The notes below the pieces were generated by a model, which worked only from the letters and a program-made list of their open reading frames with translations, was not told the origin of the DNA and did no database searches. Below, one piece after another: positions 34,570-44,694 of a DNA stretch of 64,000 nt. This stretch comes from an uncultured Clostridia bacterium (lineage in GTDB: Bacteria > Bacillota > Clostridia > TANB77 > CAG-465): assembly GCA_944387385.1 (NCBI GenBank), contig CALXES010000007.1:31907-95906 (forward strand). Direction: 5' to 3'. Both the position numbers and the translations under genes were made by a program. How positions within the stretch are numbered: the stretch's first letter is position 1; each line of letters begins with the position of its first letter.

Positions 34570-37500
34570 GCTATGCTTTCAAATTCTACTACTATATGCT
34601 TATCTTCTTTTACATCTGTTAGATTTATCTTTAATGTTTCTCCTTCTTTTTCTTCAAACTCTATCTCTTCTCCATTTATTGTTATTTTTGATATCTTATA
34701 TCCTTCTTCTGGTATTATTTCTATATCTTTTTTGGCATCTCCTCCATATAATACTTCCTCATATACTTCTTCATTTTCTCCACTTATTGTTCCACCATTA
34801 CCATTTACTTCTGTTGTTATTTTGTATTTCTTTATTGTGTTTGTTATTACGTTTCCTTCTATCCTTTTATCATATCCTTCTACTTTCTCTTCATCTACTA
34901 TGTACTCTATCTCATTTCCTAGCTCATCATATCTGTCTAAGTCCTCAATTACATACTCTTTCTCATTCTCTTCTGTTACTTCTACTTCTTGTCTTTTTAC
35001 CTCTACATCCCCATCTTTTACTATTAATGTTATCTTTTCTGGTCTTGCTCCTGTCTCATTATTATTATCTTCCCAAATTTTTGTAATTGATAAACTAATT
35101 TTCTCATCTGGTACACTAAATCTATTTGTTATTGTATATCCATTTATCTCTTTTTCATATAGCTCTACTTTACTCTCATCTATTGTGTACCTTATTGTAT
35201 CTCCTTTTTCATCATATTTTGGTAGTCCATCTATTGTTGCTTTCCATGTATCTGTTTCTCCTGTTATCTCTACTGTCTTTACTACATTATTTCCATTTTT
35301 TACTTGTATCTCTATAACTTGTGGTCTTTTTCCTGCATAGTTACTATTGTCTTCCCATATTTTTGTTACTTCTATACTTGTTGTCTCTTCAGGCACTCTA
35401 AATGTATTTGTTACTGTATATGTATTATTGTCTATTGTCTTCTCGTAGAATTTTAAGTCATCTGCATTTGCTTCTTGCTCATCTATTGTATACTTTATCT
35501 CATTTCCTAAGCTATCATATTTTACTAAATCTGTAAATTCACAGCTCCATCCTGTTGCATTTGTTACTGGCTTGCTTTGTACTACTTCTTCTCCATTTTT
35601 TATCTGTAGTATTACACTTGTTGGTCTTTTTCTTGCAGAATTATCATTATCTTCCCATACTTTATTTGCTGTTATACTTATCTTCTCTTCTGGTACTGTA
35701 AATGTATTTGTTATTGTATGTGTGTCGTTGTTTATACTCTTTGTATAAAAGTATAAATCTCCTGCATTTACTTCTCTTTCATCTACTGTGTAATTTATTT
35801 CTTCTCCCTGTCCATTATATTTTTGTAGATTATTAAATGTATATGTCCATCCATTTGAATCGCTTAATGTTTGCGTTCCAACCAACTCATTTTCTTCATT
35901 TCTTAATTCTACGATTATACTTGTTGGTCTTTTTTGTGCCTCATTATCATTATCTATCCATTTTTTTGTTACTGTTACACTAGTTTTATCTTCTGGTACT
36001 GTAAATGTATTTGTTATTGTATAAGTCTCATTATTTATGCTCTTTGTATAAAAATCTAAATCTCCAGCTGTCTCTTCTTCCTCATCTACTATATATATTA
36101 TCTCATTTCCTTGACTATCATATTTATCTACATTTTTAAATAACGCTACTTGACTATTTGATGTTGTTGTTACATCTATTGTAGTTTCATATGCTACTAT
36201 ATCATTATTCTTTAATACTATTTTTAATTTATCTGGTCTTCTTTGAGTATTATTATTGTCATTCCAAACTTTTGTTACTTGAATATCTACCTTATTTTCT
36301 CTAAATGTAACTACTACTTCTTTATTTTCTGTCATATTTGTAAAGCTATCTAGTGTATACGCTTCGTCTCTTAGTGAGTATTCTGGTAGTTCCTGCTCTA
36401 CTCCATTTATAGTTATTTTTGATATTTCATATCCTTCTTCTGGTGTTATTACTATTGGCTTTTGGCTTTCTCCTCCATATGCTACTTCTTCATATGGATT
36501 CTCATTACTTCCACTTATTGTTCCGCCTTCTCCTTCTACTCTTGTTATTATATTATATTTCTTTAACTCATTTACTACTTTGTAATTTTCATTATCTATT
36601 GTCTTTTCATATTGTTCTGTTATTTCTTCTTCATCTATTTCATATTCTATCTTGTTTTCTTTTGTATCATATTGTGGTACTTTTACTTTTCCTTGCCAAT
36701 TTGTTCCTTCATTTACTACACTTGTATACTCATTTCCATCGCTTCCTATTAGCTTTAATGTTACTTCTTCTGGTCTTAAATTTAGTGCGTTATTATCATC
36801 TACCCATTCCTTTGTTAGGCTTATTTCTTCTACTGGTACAAATGTTGCTGTTACTCTTATATTACTATTTGTTACTATATCTGTACTCTCTTTATTGTCT
36901 ACTACAAAATTAAATACTATATAATCATTCTCTTCATCTTCTACATGTCTTGCTCTTAATGTTATCTCTATTGGCTCTCCTGTTGGATCTATATAATATT
37001 CTTTTGTGTCTGTATACTGTTTTACCTGCCAGTTCTGATTTAGATATGTGTATTCTGCTTCTTGAGTATTATTTAGATCTAGTGGCAATGTTACCCATGC
37101 TGCTCCATCTCTACTTACTTCTACTTTTAGTTCTTTTATCTCATATCCATCATCATTTCTCCAACCTGCTACTAGCTGATCGTCTACAAATTCCCTTATC
37201 TTTATTGTCTTTTGTACTGTTCCATTACTATTTACTGTTGTTTCTACTCCTCTTTTGTCCTCATCCTCTTTTATATAACTTGTATTTAAATCTCCTGTAT
37301 CTTCTGTTGCTTGTTTTATATCTGGTGTTATTTTTAGTTCCTCATTTATATAATCTTCTTGACCTTTTACTATATTATTATTTAATGTTGCTGATACCTC
37401 ATTTCCTTTTATTACTACTATCTTACTATCTGTTAAATATCTTCCATCATTTAATCTCCAGTAGTATTTTAGCTCATACCAGCCTGCATCATCTACATCA

Positions 37501-40391
37501 AAGAGCTCTTCTCCTCTCCATCTTGCATCATTTAATGCATCTTCTGTTACTCTTTCCTTTTCATCATAGTTTATTACTGGTACTTCTACTCCTTCTTCTA
37601 CTTCCTTATATGTTATTCCTAGACTATATACTTCTACCTTTGCAAGTCCTGTATCTTTTGAGTTTCCTATTAATGCTTGACTATACATATCGTCAAATCT
37701 CTTTTCTGTTACACTACTTGCATTCTCATCTTCTGGATATCTATTCCATAGTGCGAATAGATTTAATGTATTTTCATCTTTTGTTACTATTTGTCCTGGA
37801 TATACTACTTTATTATCCCCTAGATTTTCTGAATCTGTTATTACATACATTGTATCTTCTGCATGTTTATATGTTTCATCTTCTATTTTAGAGCCATTAA
37901 TTTCTATATTATTTTGTATTACTCTTCCGTCATCTGTATTATCTGTTACTAATGTTATTTCTGCATATTCTCCAGCATCTATATATGCAGTTGGTAATAA
38001 TCTTAGCTTTCTTGTTCCTACAACATTATTTCCTATTGTATTTTCTACAGTTACTTTTACCCAAGATTTTCCTGGAGCAAAATCATAACAACTATATACA
38101 TCTTTGGCTTCTAGTCCAAAGTTTGCCCCTTCTCCTCTATTTTTAACTGGATTTTGTATAGATAATACTGGTACTTCTTTTTCTGTACCATCCTCTTCTG
38201 TTATTTTTAAGTTTTCTACATATCCTTTTGTAGCATTTGTCTCACTATCTACTTGCCAAGTTAAATCATATCCTGAGGAACTTGAATTTTCATTACTTGT
38301 AAATTCAAATGTTGATGTTATATCCCTTATTGTATCATATATTTTAGCAGCATCTTCTGCATCTTGTATATTTCCTTCTTCTGTCATTATCTCATCCCAG
38401 TGGTCTAGAAATACTGTTGCAGTAGATGCTGTAGAATAACTCTGTACAAGTTCACTACTTGAAAAATTATCCACTGCATTATCTGCAAAAACTCTAAGTT
38501 GTGGATAGTACCCTTCCTTATATACCCATGCAGTTCCATCTTGCATATCTACGTTTGTTAGTCCTTGAACACCTTTTACTTGTGACTCTTGTGTATATAC
38601 TCCTGTAACTCCATTAAGCTCACATACCTCAGTACCATTTCCGTCCATTCCTACTGCTACTTCTCTCATTGCTGTTGTTTGTTTATCGTAATAGCAGTTG
38701 TATATATTAGATGCAGATAAAATATTATTATTATATCCGCCCATGAATCCACCTATTTTTTTATTTTTTGCTGTTTCTAACTCTGTAACTGTATCTATAT
38801 TTCCAACTTCACCTGCTGCATAACAATTTACATATAGACTTCCAGTGAAAGTTCCATATCCATCAATTGTTATATTTGGTGTTATATTGTTTGCAAACCC
38901 AACAAAACCACCAACATATGTTCCTGAATAATCCATTCCAGTCATTGTTGTAGAATAGCAATTTTTGTATATTGCGGCTCCACCTTTTTCACCTCTACTA
39001 GGCTGTGCATCGCTTCCTACAAAACCACCTATTTCTCTTTCGCCTTCAACAACACCTGAAGAATAGCAATTTTCAAAATATGCAGAGATTTCACAAACAC
39101 CTGCATCATCTATCTGATTTCCATGAGAAGTTCCCTCATTTTCTTCACAGCTTATTTGACAACCTATAAATCCTCCTGTTTGTACTTCTCCATACATAGA
39201 GTTGTTTGTAAAGCAATTTCTAACAATTATTCCACCACCATCACAAGACATAAATCCACCTGAATGTCCTGCTGTAGAAAAGATCTCTGAATTAATAGAA
39301 TATGAATTCTCTATAATTATAGGGTAGGCAACTTCTCCTCCTGAAGTAGTAGATGTGTTTCCAAAAGTTGCCTCTGGATCATCAGGTATTGTCGCATCAT
39401 ATCTTACAGCACTCTCAAGTCCTGAGCAAGAAATAGAGCAAAAGCCACCTATATGTCCTACGCCTCTTGTATATGCATTAGAAACACTACAATCTTTTAC
39501 ATATGCATTACTACTATATATAGTTCCAGTAAGTACAGCAGTATTTCCAGTAGATGATTGAACAAAAGCCCCATTTATATTTACATTTTCTAAATATAAT
39601 CCTTTAGCGTTGCTTATTGTTCCCATAACTCCACTAGCATATCTTCCGACAAGTTTTACTGATTCAAAGTTTAAATTTTTAGCTACTAAATTACTACTTA
39701 CAGTTGCAAACAGACCAGATTGGGCATTTAAGTTATATATTGTATGATTATTTCCTTCTATATAAAGAATACGATTTGCATTATTTACATTATATCTACC
39801 TAAAACTCTACCTAGTGTACCACCCATATCAATGTCTTTTGTTATGTTTATTTTTATATTTTCTGTTTTACCACTACATTTTGTACTAATTATGTAAAAA
39901 AGTTTTTCAGCACTATCAACATTATATACATTATATATTACACTCTTAGTATCTATATATCCGCCATCAAGCTCGGATGAATAATTATATTCTTCTGTAG
40001 GTAATACTCCTTCTTCGTTATAAAAATCTGCATCGGTAATATTAGTTCCATCAGCTTTCTTTATGCTTCCATTCCAGGGCGTAATTTCTAAACTAGTTGT
40101 ATCAACCCAATTAAAATATGGATTTCCTTCTATAACCTGTGCTGTGGACAAACTAGTATCTGTTACAGAACTTGCTACACCTTCTCCAAATATATTATTT
40201 TGAATATCTGTCCATCTTGCCTTAGTATATTCTTCGACTGAATCATAATTTGTCTGCATAGCATTTTCATTATTAAGATTATTAAAATTGTACATTATAT
40301 TTTCTCTATTTATAATAAGCACAGATAATATTAAGAAAGCGAATACTACTATTATCTTTTTTCTCCCATTTTTTATCCCCTGTCTCTTCAT
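33966..40391 (-). CDS. Giant LPXTG surface adhesin B1 (beta-helix, six Cna_B repeats, MucBP-like, SpaA)
   Basis: The 2141-residue protein starts at ATG 40391 (GGAGG upstream; a TTG at 40403 is rejected). It has an N-terminal signal/membrane segment (about 16-33), a Gly/Cys-rich repetitive region (about 150-620) with recurring units such as FENCYSSGVVEGEREIGGFVG that suggest a GLUG-type beta-helix, an unassigned region, then six Cna_B repeats (about 1187-1850) each with the pattern TKxWxDNxNxxxxRP. Two InlB/Flg_new-type repeats (GGTISG...) are interspersed, then MucBP-like (about 1943-2008), SpaA (about 2009-2108), LPETGD and an anchor. Cna_B repeats make isopeptide-stiffened stalks, so this is probably a long stalk presenting the beta-helix. 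Confidence 0.85.
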   Translation of the reverse strand: MKRQGIKNGRKKIIVVFAFLILSVLIINRENIMYNFNNLNNENAMQTNYDSVEEYTKARWTDIQNNIFGEGVASSVTDTSLSTAQVIEGNPYFNWVDTTSLEITPWNGSIKKADGTNITDADFYNEEGVLPTEEYNYSSELDGGYIDTKSVIYNVYNVDSAEKLFYIISTKCSGKTENIKINITKDIDMGGTLGRVLGRYNVNNANRILYIEGNNHTIYNLNAQSGLFATVSSNLVAKNLNFESVKLVGRYASGVMGTISNAKGLYLENVNINGAFVQSSTGNTAVLTGTIYSSNAYVKDCSVSNAYTRGVGHIGGFCSISCSGLESAVRYDATIPDDPEATFGNTSTTSGGEVAYPIIIENSYSINSEIFSTAGHSGGFMSCDGGGIIVRNCFTNNSMYGEVQTGGFIGCQISCEENEGTSHGNQIDDAGVCEISAYFENCYSSGVVEGEREIGGFVGSDAQPSRGEKGGAAIYKNCYSTTMTGMDYSGTYVGGFVGFANNITPNITIDGYGTFTGSLYVNCYAAGEVGNIDTVTELETAKNKKIGGFMGGYNNNILSASNIYNCYYDKQTTAMREVAVGMDGNGTEVCELNGVTGVYTQESQVKGVQGLTNVDMQDGTAWVYKEGYYPQLRVFADNAVDNFSSSELVQSYSTASTATVFLDHWDEIMTEEGNIQDAEDAAKIYDTIRDITSTFEFTSNENSSSSGYDLTWQVDSETNATKGYVENLKITEEDGTEKEVPVLSIQNPVKNRGEGANFGLEAKDVYSCYDFAPGKSWVKVTVENTIGNNVVGTRKLRLLPTAYIDAGEYAEITLVTDNTDDGRVIQNNIEINGSKIEDETYKHAEDTMYVITDSENLGDNKVVYPGQIVTKDENTLNLFALWNRYPEDENASSVTEKRFDDMYSQALIGNSKDTGLAKVEVYSLGITYKEVEEGVEVPVINYDEKERVTEDALNDARWRGEELFDVDDAGWYELKYYWRLNDGRYLTDSKIVVIKGNEVSATLNNNIVKGQEDYINEELKITPDIKQATEDTGDLNTSYIKEDEDKRGVETTVNSNGTVQKTIKIREFVDDQLVAGWRNDDGYEIKELKVEVSRDGAAWVTLPLDLNNTQEAEYTYLNQNWQVKQYTDTKEYYIDPTGEPIEITLRARHVEDEENDYIVFNFVVDNKESTDIVTNSNIRVTATFVPVEEISLTKEWVDDNNALNLRPEEVTLKLIGSDGNEYTSVVNEGTNWQGKVKVPQYDTKENKIEYEIDEEEITEQYEKTIDNENYKVVNELKKYNIITRVEGEGGTISGSNENPYEEVAYGGESQKPIVITPEEGYEISKITINGVEQELPEYSLRDEAYTLDSFTNMTENKEVVVTFRENKVDIQVTKVWNDNNNTQRRPDKLKIVLKNNDIVAYETTIDVTTTSNSQVALFKNVDKYDSQGNEIIYIVDEEEETAGDLDFYTKSINNETYTITNTFTVPEDKTSVTVTKKWIDNDNEAQKRPTSIIVELRNEENELVGTQTLSDSNGWTYTFNNLQKYNGQGEEINYTVDEREVNAGDLYFYTKSINNDTHTITNTFTVPEEKISITANKVWEDNDNSARKRPTSVILQIKNGEEVVQSKPVTNATGWSCEFTDLVKYDSLGNEIKYTIDEQEANADDLKFYEKTIDNNTYTVTNTFRVPEETTSIEVTKIWEDNSNYAGKRPQVIEIQVKNGNNVVKTVEITGETDTWKATIDGLPKYDEKGDTIRYTIDESKVELYEKEINGYTITNRFSVPDEKISLSITKIWEDNNNETGARPEKITLIVKDGDVEVKRQEVEVTEENEKEYVIEDLDRYDELGNEIEYIVDEEKVEGYDKRIEGNVITNTIKKYKITTEVNGNGGTISGENEEVYEEVLYGGDAKKDIEIIPEEGYKISKITINGEEIEFEEKEGETLKINLTDVKEDKHIVVEFESIATSVLVKHVDEEGNNLANEETITGNVGDIYETKAKEFEEYELKEVIGNETGEMTKEQIVVTYVYSKVIGSVEVTKVDKEDSNKVIEGATFKIEKLNEEGNIDNSFEAKELTTGENGKVKFEGLEVGRYRVTEIKAPEGYELLENSLEVDITKDNRDVKLTAENELKLVLPETGDINYTSVIIFIGIIIMLASFTIKSLKEE

Positions 40392-40405
40392 ATATTCCTC
40401 CAATT

Positions 40406-40456
40406 AAAATTACAATTTTTCATTGTAATTTTATCATTTATACTATCTTTCCTCAA
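40406..40456 (-). promoter_or_regulatory. B1 promoter and leader hairpin
   Basis: TTGAGG (40456-40451), 17 bases and TAAAAT (40433-40428). An 11-bp hairpin AAAATTACAAT/ATTGTAATTTT (40406-40432) overlaps the -10 and the expected 5' end of the mRNA, just before the ribosome binding site. Confidence 0.5.
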
Positions 40457-40477
40457 TATTTGTAACGTTAATGTAAT

Positions 40478-40520
40478 ATAAAAAATCATATTTAATAGCA
40501 TTTAACTATTAAATATGATT
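40478..40520 (-). terminator. Terminator of adhesin A2
   Basis: A perfect 15-bp stem (40506-40520 with 40484-40498) is followed by a T-run on the minus strand, 50 bases after the A2 stop. Confidence 0.75.
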
Positions 40521-40573
40521 CTATTATTATTTAAGAAAAATATATATAATATACAAAATATTTAATATTATTT

Positions 40574-43500
40574 TTACTTGATTTTATATTTTATTATTCT
40601 ATTTACAATTAATGAACTTATTATAAATACTATACCAACTATAATAAATACTATTGTATAATTTACTGCACCTGTCTCAGGTAATACTAATTTTAATTCA
40701 TTTTCTGCTGTAAGTTTTACATCTCTATTCTCTTTTGTTATTTCTACTTCTATGCTCTCTTTTTGTAATTCATAATTTTCCGGTGCTTTTATCTCTGTTA
40801 CTCTATACTTTCCTACCTCTAATCCTTCAAATAAGACTTTTCCATTGCTTCCTGTTGTCATTTCTTTTGCTTCAAACTCAGTATCTATATTTCCGCTTGT
40901 ATCTATCTTTTCTATTTTAAATACTGCTCCTTCTATCACTTTGCTATTATCATTTTTATCTACTTTTGTTATTTCTACACTTCCTACTACCTTTTTATAT
41001 ACATATGTTACTGTTATTTGTTCTGTTGTCATTTGTCCTTGCTCATTTCCTATTATTTCTTTTACTTCATACTCTTCAAACTCTTTTGCTTGTGTCTTAT
41101 ATTCATCTCCTACTTTTCCTTCTATTAATACATCTTCTGCAAGTTTTTCTCCATTCTCATCTACATATTTTACTACTACACTTGTTTTTTTACTTATTAA
41201 TCCTGCATTTACATTTGACACTGTAAGTTCTGGTAAATCAATTCCATTTAGTTTTGTTATTAGCTCTGTCTCATTAGTTGTATTATCAAACTTACTATTT
41301 ATTTCACTATTTGAACCTACTTCTTTTTGAGTCAACATATATTCCCCATCATCTAATATCACTTTAATATAATAATTTCCAACAGGTAAATTCTCAAATT
41401 TATAGTATCCATTACTATCGGTTTTTACATTAGATATTATTTGTCCATTAACATCTATTACTTGATTTCCCTCTTCATCAGATAGCATCATTTCTATATT
41501 GCTTATAGGTAGTTCGTTTTCGTTTTTTATTCCATCCTCATTACTATCTTCCCATACAATGCCTTCTATTGTTCTTTTTACCACCTGAACAATTACATTA
41601 CTTGTTGTCATTTCTGCAGTATCTTTATCTACTCTTGCTGTTGCACTATTTGAATATTTACTTAACCCCTCATTATTATTTACCTGTATATAAATATCTA
41701 CATCTACACTTCCTTGAGGTACGACATTCCCCTTTACTGCTATTGCTGTTACATTCTTCTTCAAATTTTCACTTATTATTTTATTCCATCCATTGCCTAA
41801 ATCATTATCACTTACTGAGACATTTTTTCTTACATCTTCATTATCTGTGTATAAAATTTCTAAATTATCGTTTGAAATTATTTCTCCATTAGCATCTTTT
41901 TGAGTTACAACTACTCTATCTACTATATAATTTCCTATATATTCAGTTCCTCTTCCATCTCCATTATATGGTAATATATCTAAAAGCTGAAAATCTGGTA
42001 CATATAAATCAGTATTATTTTTATATGAAATTGTATAATGTATTTGATTATTTTTTTCTATTACCGATGTATCTGTAATTTTATATAATCTATGTGATGA
42101 TAAATTAATTATTTGTATAGTAGAAGTTGAGCTTCTTAATTTTATTGCTGTATTTCCTATTTTATCATTATCTGAAGACATAACAGCAGTATTTACATAT
42201 TGAGTTGTATCTGGTGTATTTTCAGCAATACTTGCATCAAAATATAAAGGATCTATTAATTTATCTGAAGAACAATTATATATATACCAAGTTAAAACTC
42301 TTCCATTCTCAGAAATTTCTGGTTCTCCATAATTACAGCTATTAGGTATATATGTAAGTCCTTCTGGTAAAGTATCTTCAATCTTTACAGTAACTCCTGT
42401 AACTTCTGTTTTATTATCATCTTCTTGATATAATGTTGGTTCTATTTTATATCTTACAACATTTTCATTTTTTCCCAAATCAAAATTTTTTTTCTCCTCA
42501 CCATTTATGCTAATTGGAGTTTGCTGAATTTTCTGAAAAGCACCTAATATTAATAGCGAATTACCTGTAGTGTATGAACCACTATGAGTTCCTGCTATAA
42601 TTTCACCATTTTCATCATATTCTGCTTTAATATAATTTTGATCACTTAATGCATATGCTGATTTAGGATAAGTATCATAACCTTTTAATTTAGTTTGAGA
42701 ATATATATTTCTATCTAGATCTACAGTCCAATATTTACTTGTCTGTACAAAGCCATATGTTTGTCCAATATTTGCTGTATCTTTTATTTTTAGATATGTA
42801 TAAATACTTCTTTGATCATCATAATTTGGCAATATACAGTATCCTTCACTAGACTCATAATATACTCCAATACATAGCCATCCTTCTGGTATATCCTCAA
42901 TATTTTCATATATAACCAAATCTTCTATATCAGCTTTATTTCTTTCATCTTGAGATGACCAATTTGTTCCATCTGGTTTAGTTACAAAATACATATTAAA
43001 TTTCATTGAATCAAATCCAGTTGTAACAAAGTAATTATCTTTATATTTAATAGGTTCAAAAGCCTCACCATCAAACTTTGCTAATCTATCTATTTCGTAT
43101 ACATTGTCTTCATTTGTTCTTGAAATTGTTACTACTGTTTGAAGAGCAATAACGTCACCTTTTATCGCAGTTGCATCTCCATATCTCCAATCTGATGCAG
43201 CATTTTTTCTATTTTCATCACATATCCAAAGTATATGACCATAACTTCCTTTTTTATGCAAAATATATTGTATTCTATCACTATCATCATTAGTAACCTG
43301 TTGTTCTGTAATTTTTTGACCTGATATAGATGTAGCATTAAAATTTTCATTATTTAACGTTAAATAATAATTATAATTTTGACTTAAAATATCATCATTA
43401 TCTGGTACAAACAATTGAAACTCATATGCACCAAAACATCCCACATTCTTATTATACTGTATAACATCTGATTCGGGACTATTAGCACCATTATATAATG

Positions 43501-44575
43501 GATATATACCATTAAATTTATAATCTCTTACTGTTATTTTAAGAGTAGAAGCATCCGTTTGATTAATAACAATATCTCCTGAATCATATACAGAATTCAT
43601 TCTTTCTTGACTTCCTCTACCATAAGGTATATTATAACAAAATCTACTATGTGGAATTCCACTAAATACCATAGTTCTTCCTGGTATTTTTCCGAAATCT
43701 TCCATAACATTTATATTATAATTCCATAACTTAAGATTACTAGTTTCCGTTACATCTTCAGATTGCATCTGACCAGTCAATGTTCTTTCTAATTTCATTT
43801 TTACGTCAAAAGTAATATCTCCTTGAGGAAACTCTATTCCTTTTAATCCTTTGGAAATATCTTCATTATATAATTGTAACACAAACCCATAACTATACAT
43901 TCTACCAGTTTCATCACCATTTCCAAAGTTTACAGTTACTCTTTGATCCCAAGAACCATTTCTTAAAAAAACAATATTATACTTTGGAGCAGCACTAACA
44001 ATAGTTTCTTCTGGAATTATAGTTTTTATATCCTCTGTTGCATTTCCATTTAACCATACCTTTATAATTGGCTGAAATTTTATTCCATTTGCCGCTCCTT
44101 CAATTTTAGCGACAAATGATAAATTTTGCTTTCCTGGTATTGTAACATTATCTACATTCATTTGATAATATCCTGATATAGTAAGTCCATCTTCTGAAAC
44201 TTTTAATCCTTCTATCCATTTCATAGAATCTGTTTCCCAATGTGCAGTTTCAGTATTAAATACATTAGGTAATGTAGCTTCAAAATAAATTTTTCCGCCA
44301 CTATAACTTGTTGAGCTTCCCTTTAATGCTAATGTATTTTCAATTGTCCATGTTACTTGATCAAATGAACGCACTACATTATTAGTTTCACTAGAATCAT
44401 TTCCAGGTTCATCATTTTCATCAAATGGACCTGTTCCTGTTTTTACCTGCATTACTCTAGTATCTGAAATATAAGCTTTATCATCTGGTAATTGCTCAAC
44501 TGCACTAATTTTATTTACACTACACATAAGAAAAAAAACTATTATAATTATAAAACTTATTTTTATACTTTTCAT
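40574..44575 (-). CDS. LPXTG surface adhesin A2 (paralog of A1)
   Basis: The 1333-residue protein matches A1 along its whole length (signal peptide, beta-rich N-terminal region, DUF11-like repeats, SdrD-like domain GIVWEDSNEDGIKNENE, MucBP-like, SpaA, LPETGAVNYT, membrane helix, basic tail). The N-terminal parts of A1 and A2 are alike but not identical, while its MucBP/SpaA block is closer to B2 than to A1. The start ATG 44575 has GAGG eight bases upstream. It has its own promoter and terminator and lies between B2 and B1. Confidence 0.85.
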   Translation of the reverse strand: MKSIKISFIIIIVFFLMCSVNKISAVEQLPDDKAYISDTRVMQVKTGTGPFDENDEPGNDSSETNNVVRSFDQVTWTIENTLALKGSSTSYSGGKIYFEATLPNVFNTETAHWETDSMKWIEGLKVSEDGLTISGYYQMNVDNVTIPGKQNLSFVAKIEGAANGIKFQPIIKVWLNGNATEDIKTIIPEETIVSAAPKYNIVFLRNGSWDQRVTVNFGNGDETGRMYSYGFVLQLYNEDISKGLKGIEFPQGDITFDVKMKLERTLTGQMQSEDVTETSNLKLWNYNINVMEDFGKIPGRTMVFSGIPHSRFCYNIPYGRGSQERMNSVYDSGDIVINQTDASTLKITVRDYKFNGIYPLYNGANSPESDVIQYNKNVGCFGAYEFQLFVPDNDDILSQNYNYYLTLNNENFNATSISGQKITEQQVTNDDSDRIQYILHKKGSYGHILWICDENRKNAASDWRYGDATAIKGDVIALQTVVTISRTNEDNVYEIDRLAKFDGEAFEPIKYKDNYFVTTGFDSMKFNMYFVTKPDGTNWSSQDERNKADIEDLVIYENIEDIPEGWLCIGVYYESSEGYCILPNYDDQRSIYTYLKIKDTANIGQTYGFVQTSKYWTVDLDRNIYSQTKLKGYDTYPKSAYALSDQNYIKAEYDENGEIIAGTHSGSYTTGNSLLILGAFQKIQQTPISINGEEKKNFDLGKNENVVRYKIEPTLYQEDDNKTEVTGVTVKIEDTLPEGLTYIPNSCNYGEPEISENGRVLTWYIYNCSSDKLIDPLYFDASIAENTPDTTQYVNTAVMSSDNDKIGNTAIKLRSSTSTIQIINLSSHRLYKITDTSVIEKNNQIHYTISYKNNTDLYVPDFQLLDILPYNGDGRGTEYIGNYIVDRVVVTQKDANGEIISNDNLEILYTDNEDVRKNVSVSDNDLGNGWNKIISENLKKNVTAIAVKGNVVPQGSVDVDIYIQVNNNEGLSKYSNSATARVDKDTAEMTTSNVIVQVVKRTIEGIVWEDSNEDGIKNENELPISNIEMMLSDEEGNQVIDVNGQIISNVKTDSNGYYKFENLPVGNYYIKVILDDGEYMLTQKEVGSNSEINSKFDNTTNETELITKLNGIDLPELTVSNVNAGLISKKTSVVVKYVDENGEKLAEDVLIEGKVGDEYKTQAKEFEEYEVKEIIGNEQGQMTTEQITVTYVYKKVVGSVEITKVDKNDNSKVIEGAVFKIEKIDTSGNIDTEFEAKEMTTGSNGKVLFEGLEVGKYRVTEIKAPENYELQKESIEVEITKENRDVKLTAENELKLVLPETGAVNYTIVFIIVGIVFIISSLIVNRIIKYKIK
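40742..41175. repeat. 434-bp direct repeat, copy 1 (adhesin A2)
   Basis: Identical by eye to 44869-45302 (offset 4127). It encodes the MucBP-like domain and most of the SpaA domain; sequence outside it, including the sorting signals, differs. Confidence 0.85.
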
Positions 44576-44597
44576 ATTTCTAACCTCATACCACTAT

Positions 44598-44625
44598 TTT
44601 ATAATATTTAATATACTTTTTTCAA
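44598..44625 (-). promoter_or_regulatory. Promoter of adhesin A2
   Basis: TTGAAA (44625-44620), 16 bases and TATAAA (44603-44598), in the same AATATTGAAAAAAG context as A1. Confidence 0.5.
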
Positions 44626-44649
44626 TATTTTATTTTTTTATTTTTATAA

Positions 44650-44686
44650 AAAGAGATAACAAACATTAAAAGTTTGTTATCTCTTT
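44650..44686 (-). terminator. Terminator of adhesin B2
   Basis: A perfect 15-bp stem (44672-44686 with 44650-44664) starts eight bases after the B2 stop; CTCTTTTTAT follows on the minus strand. Confidence 0.85.
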
Positions 44687-44694
44687 AATAATTA

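Noticed and set aside
34840..36830. Regularly spaced repeats as a possible CRISPR array
   Set aside because: The periodicity of about 250 bases matches degenerate Cna_B protein repeats, not short identical repeats with unique spacers.
34304..37891. Long Leu/Tyr/Ser-rich open frames on the plus strand opposite the adhesins (e.g. 34304-35086, 36950-37891)
   Set aside because: They are low-complexity mirror frames of the AT-rich, repeat-containing adhesin genes on the other strand, with no ribosome binding sites or domains.
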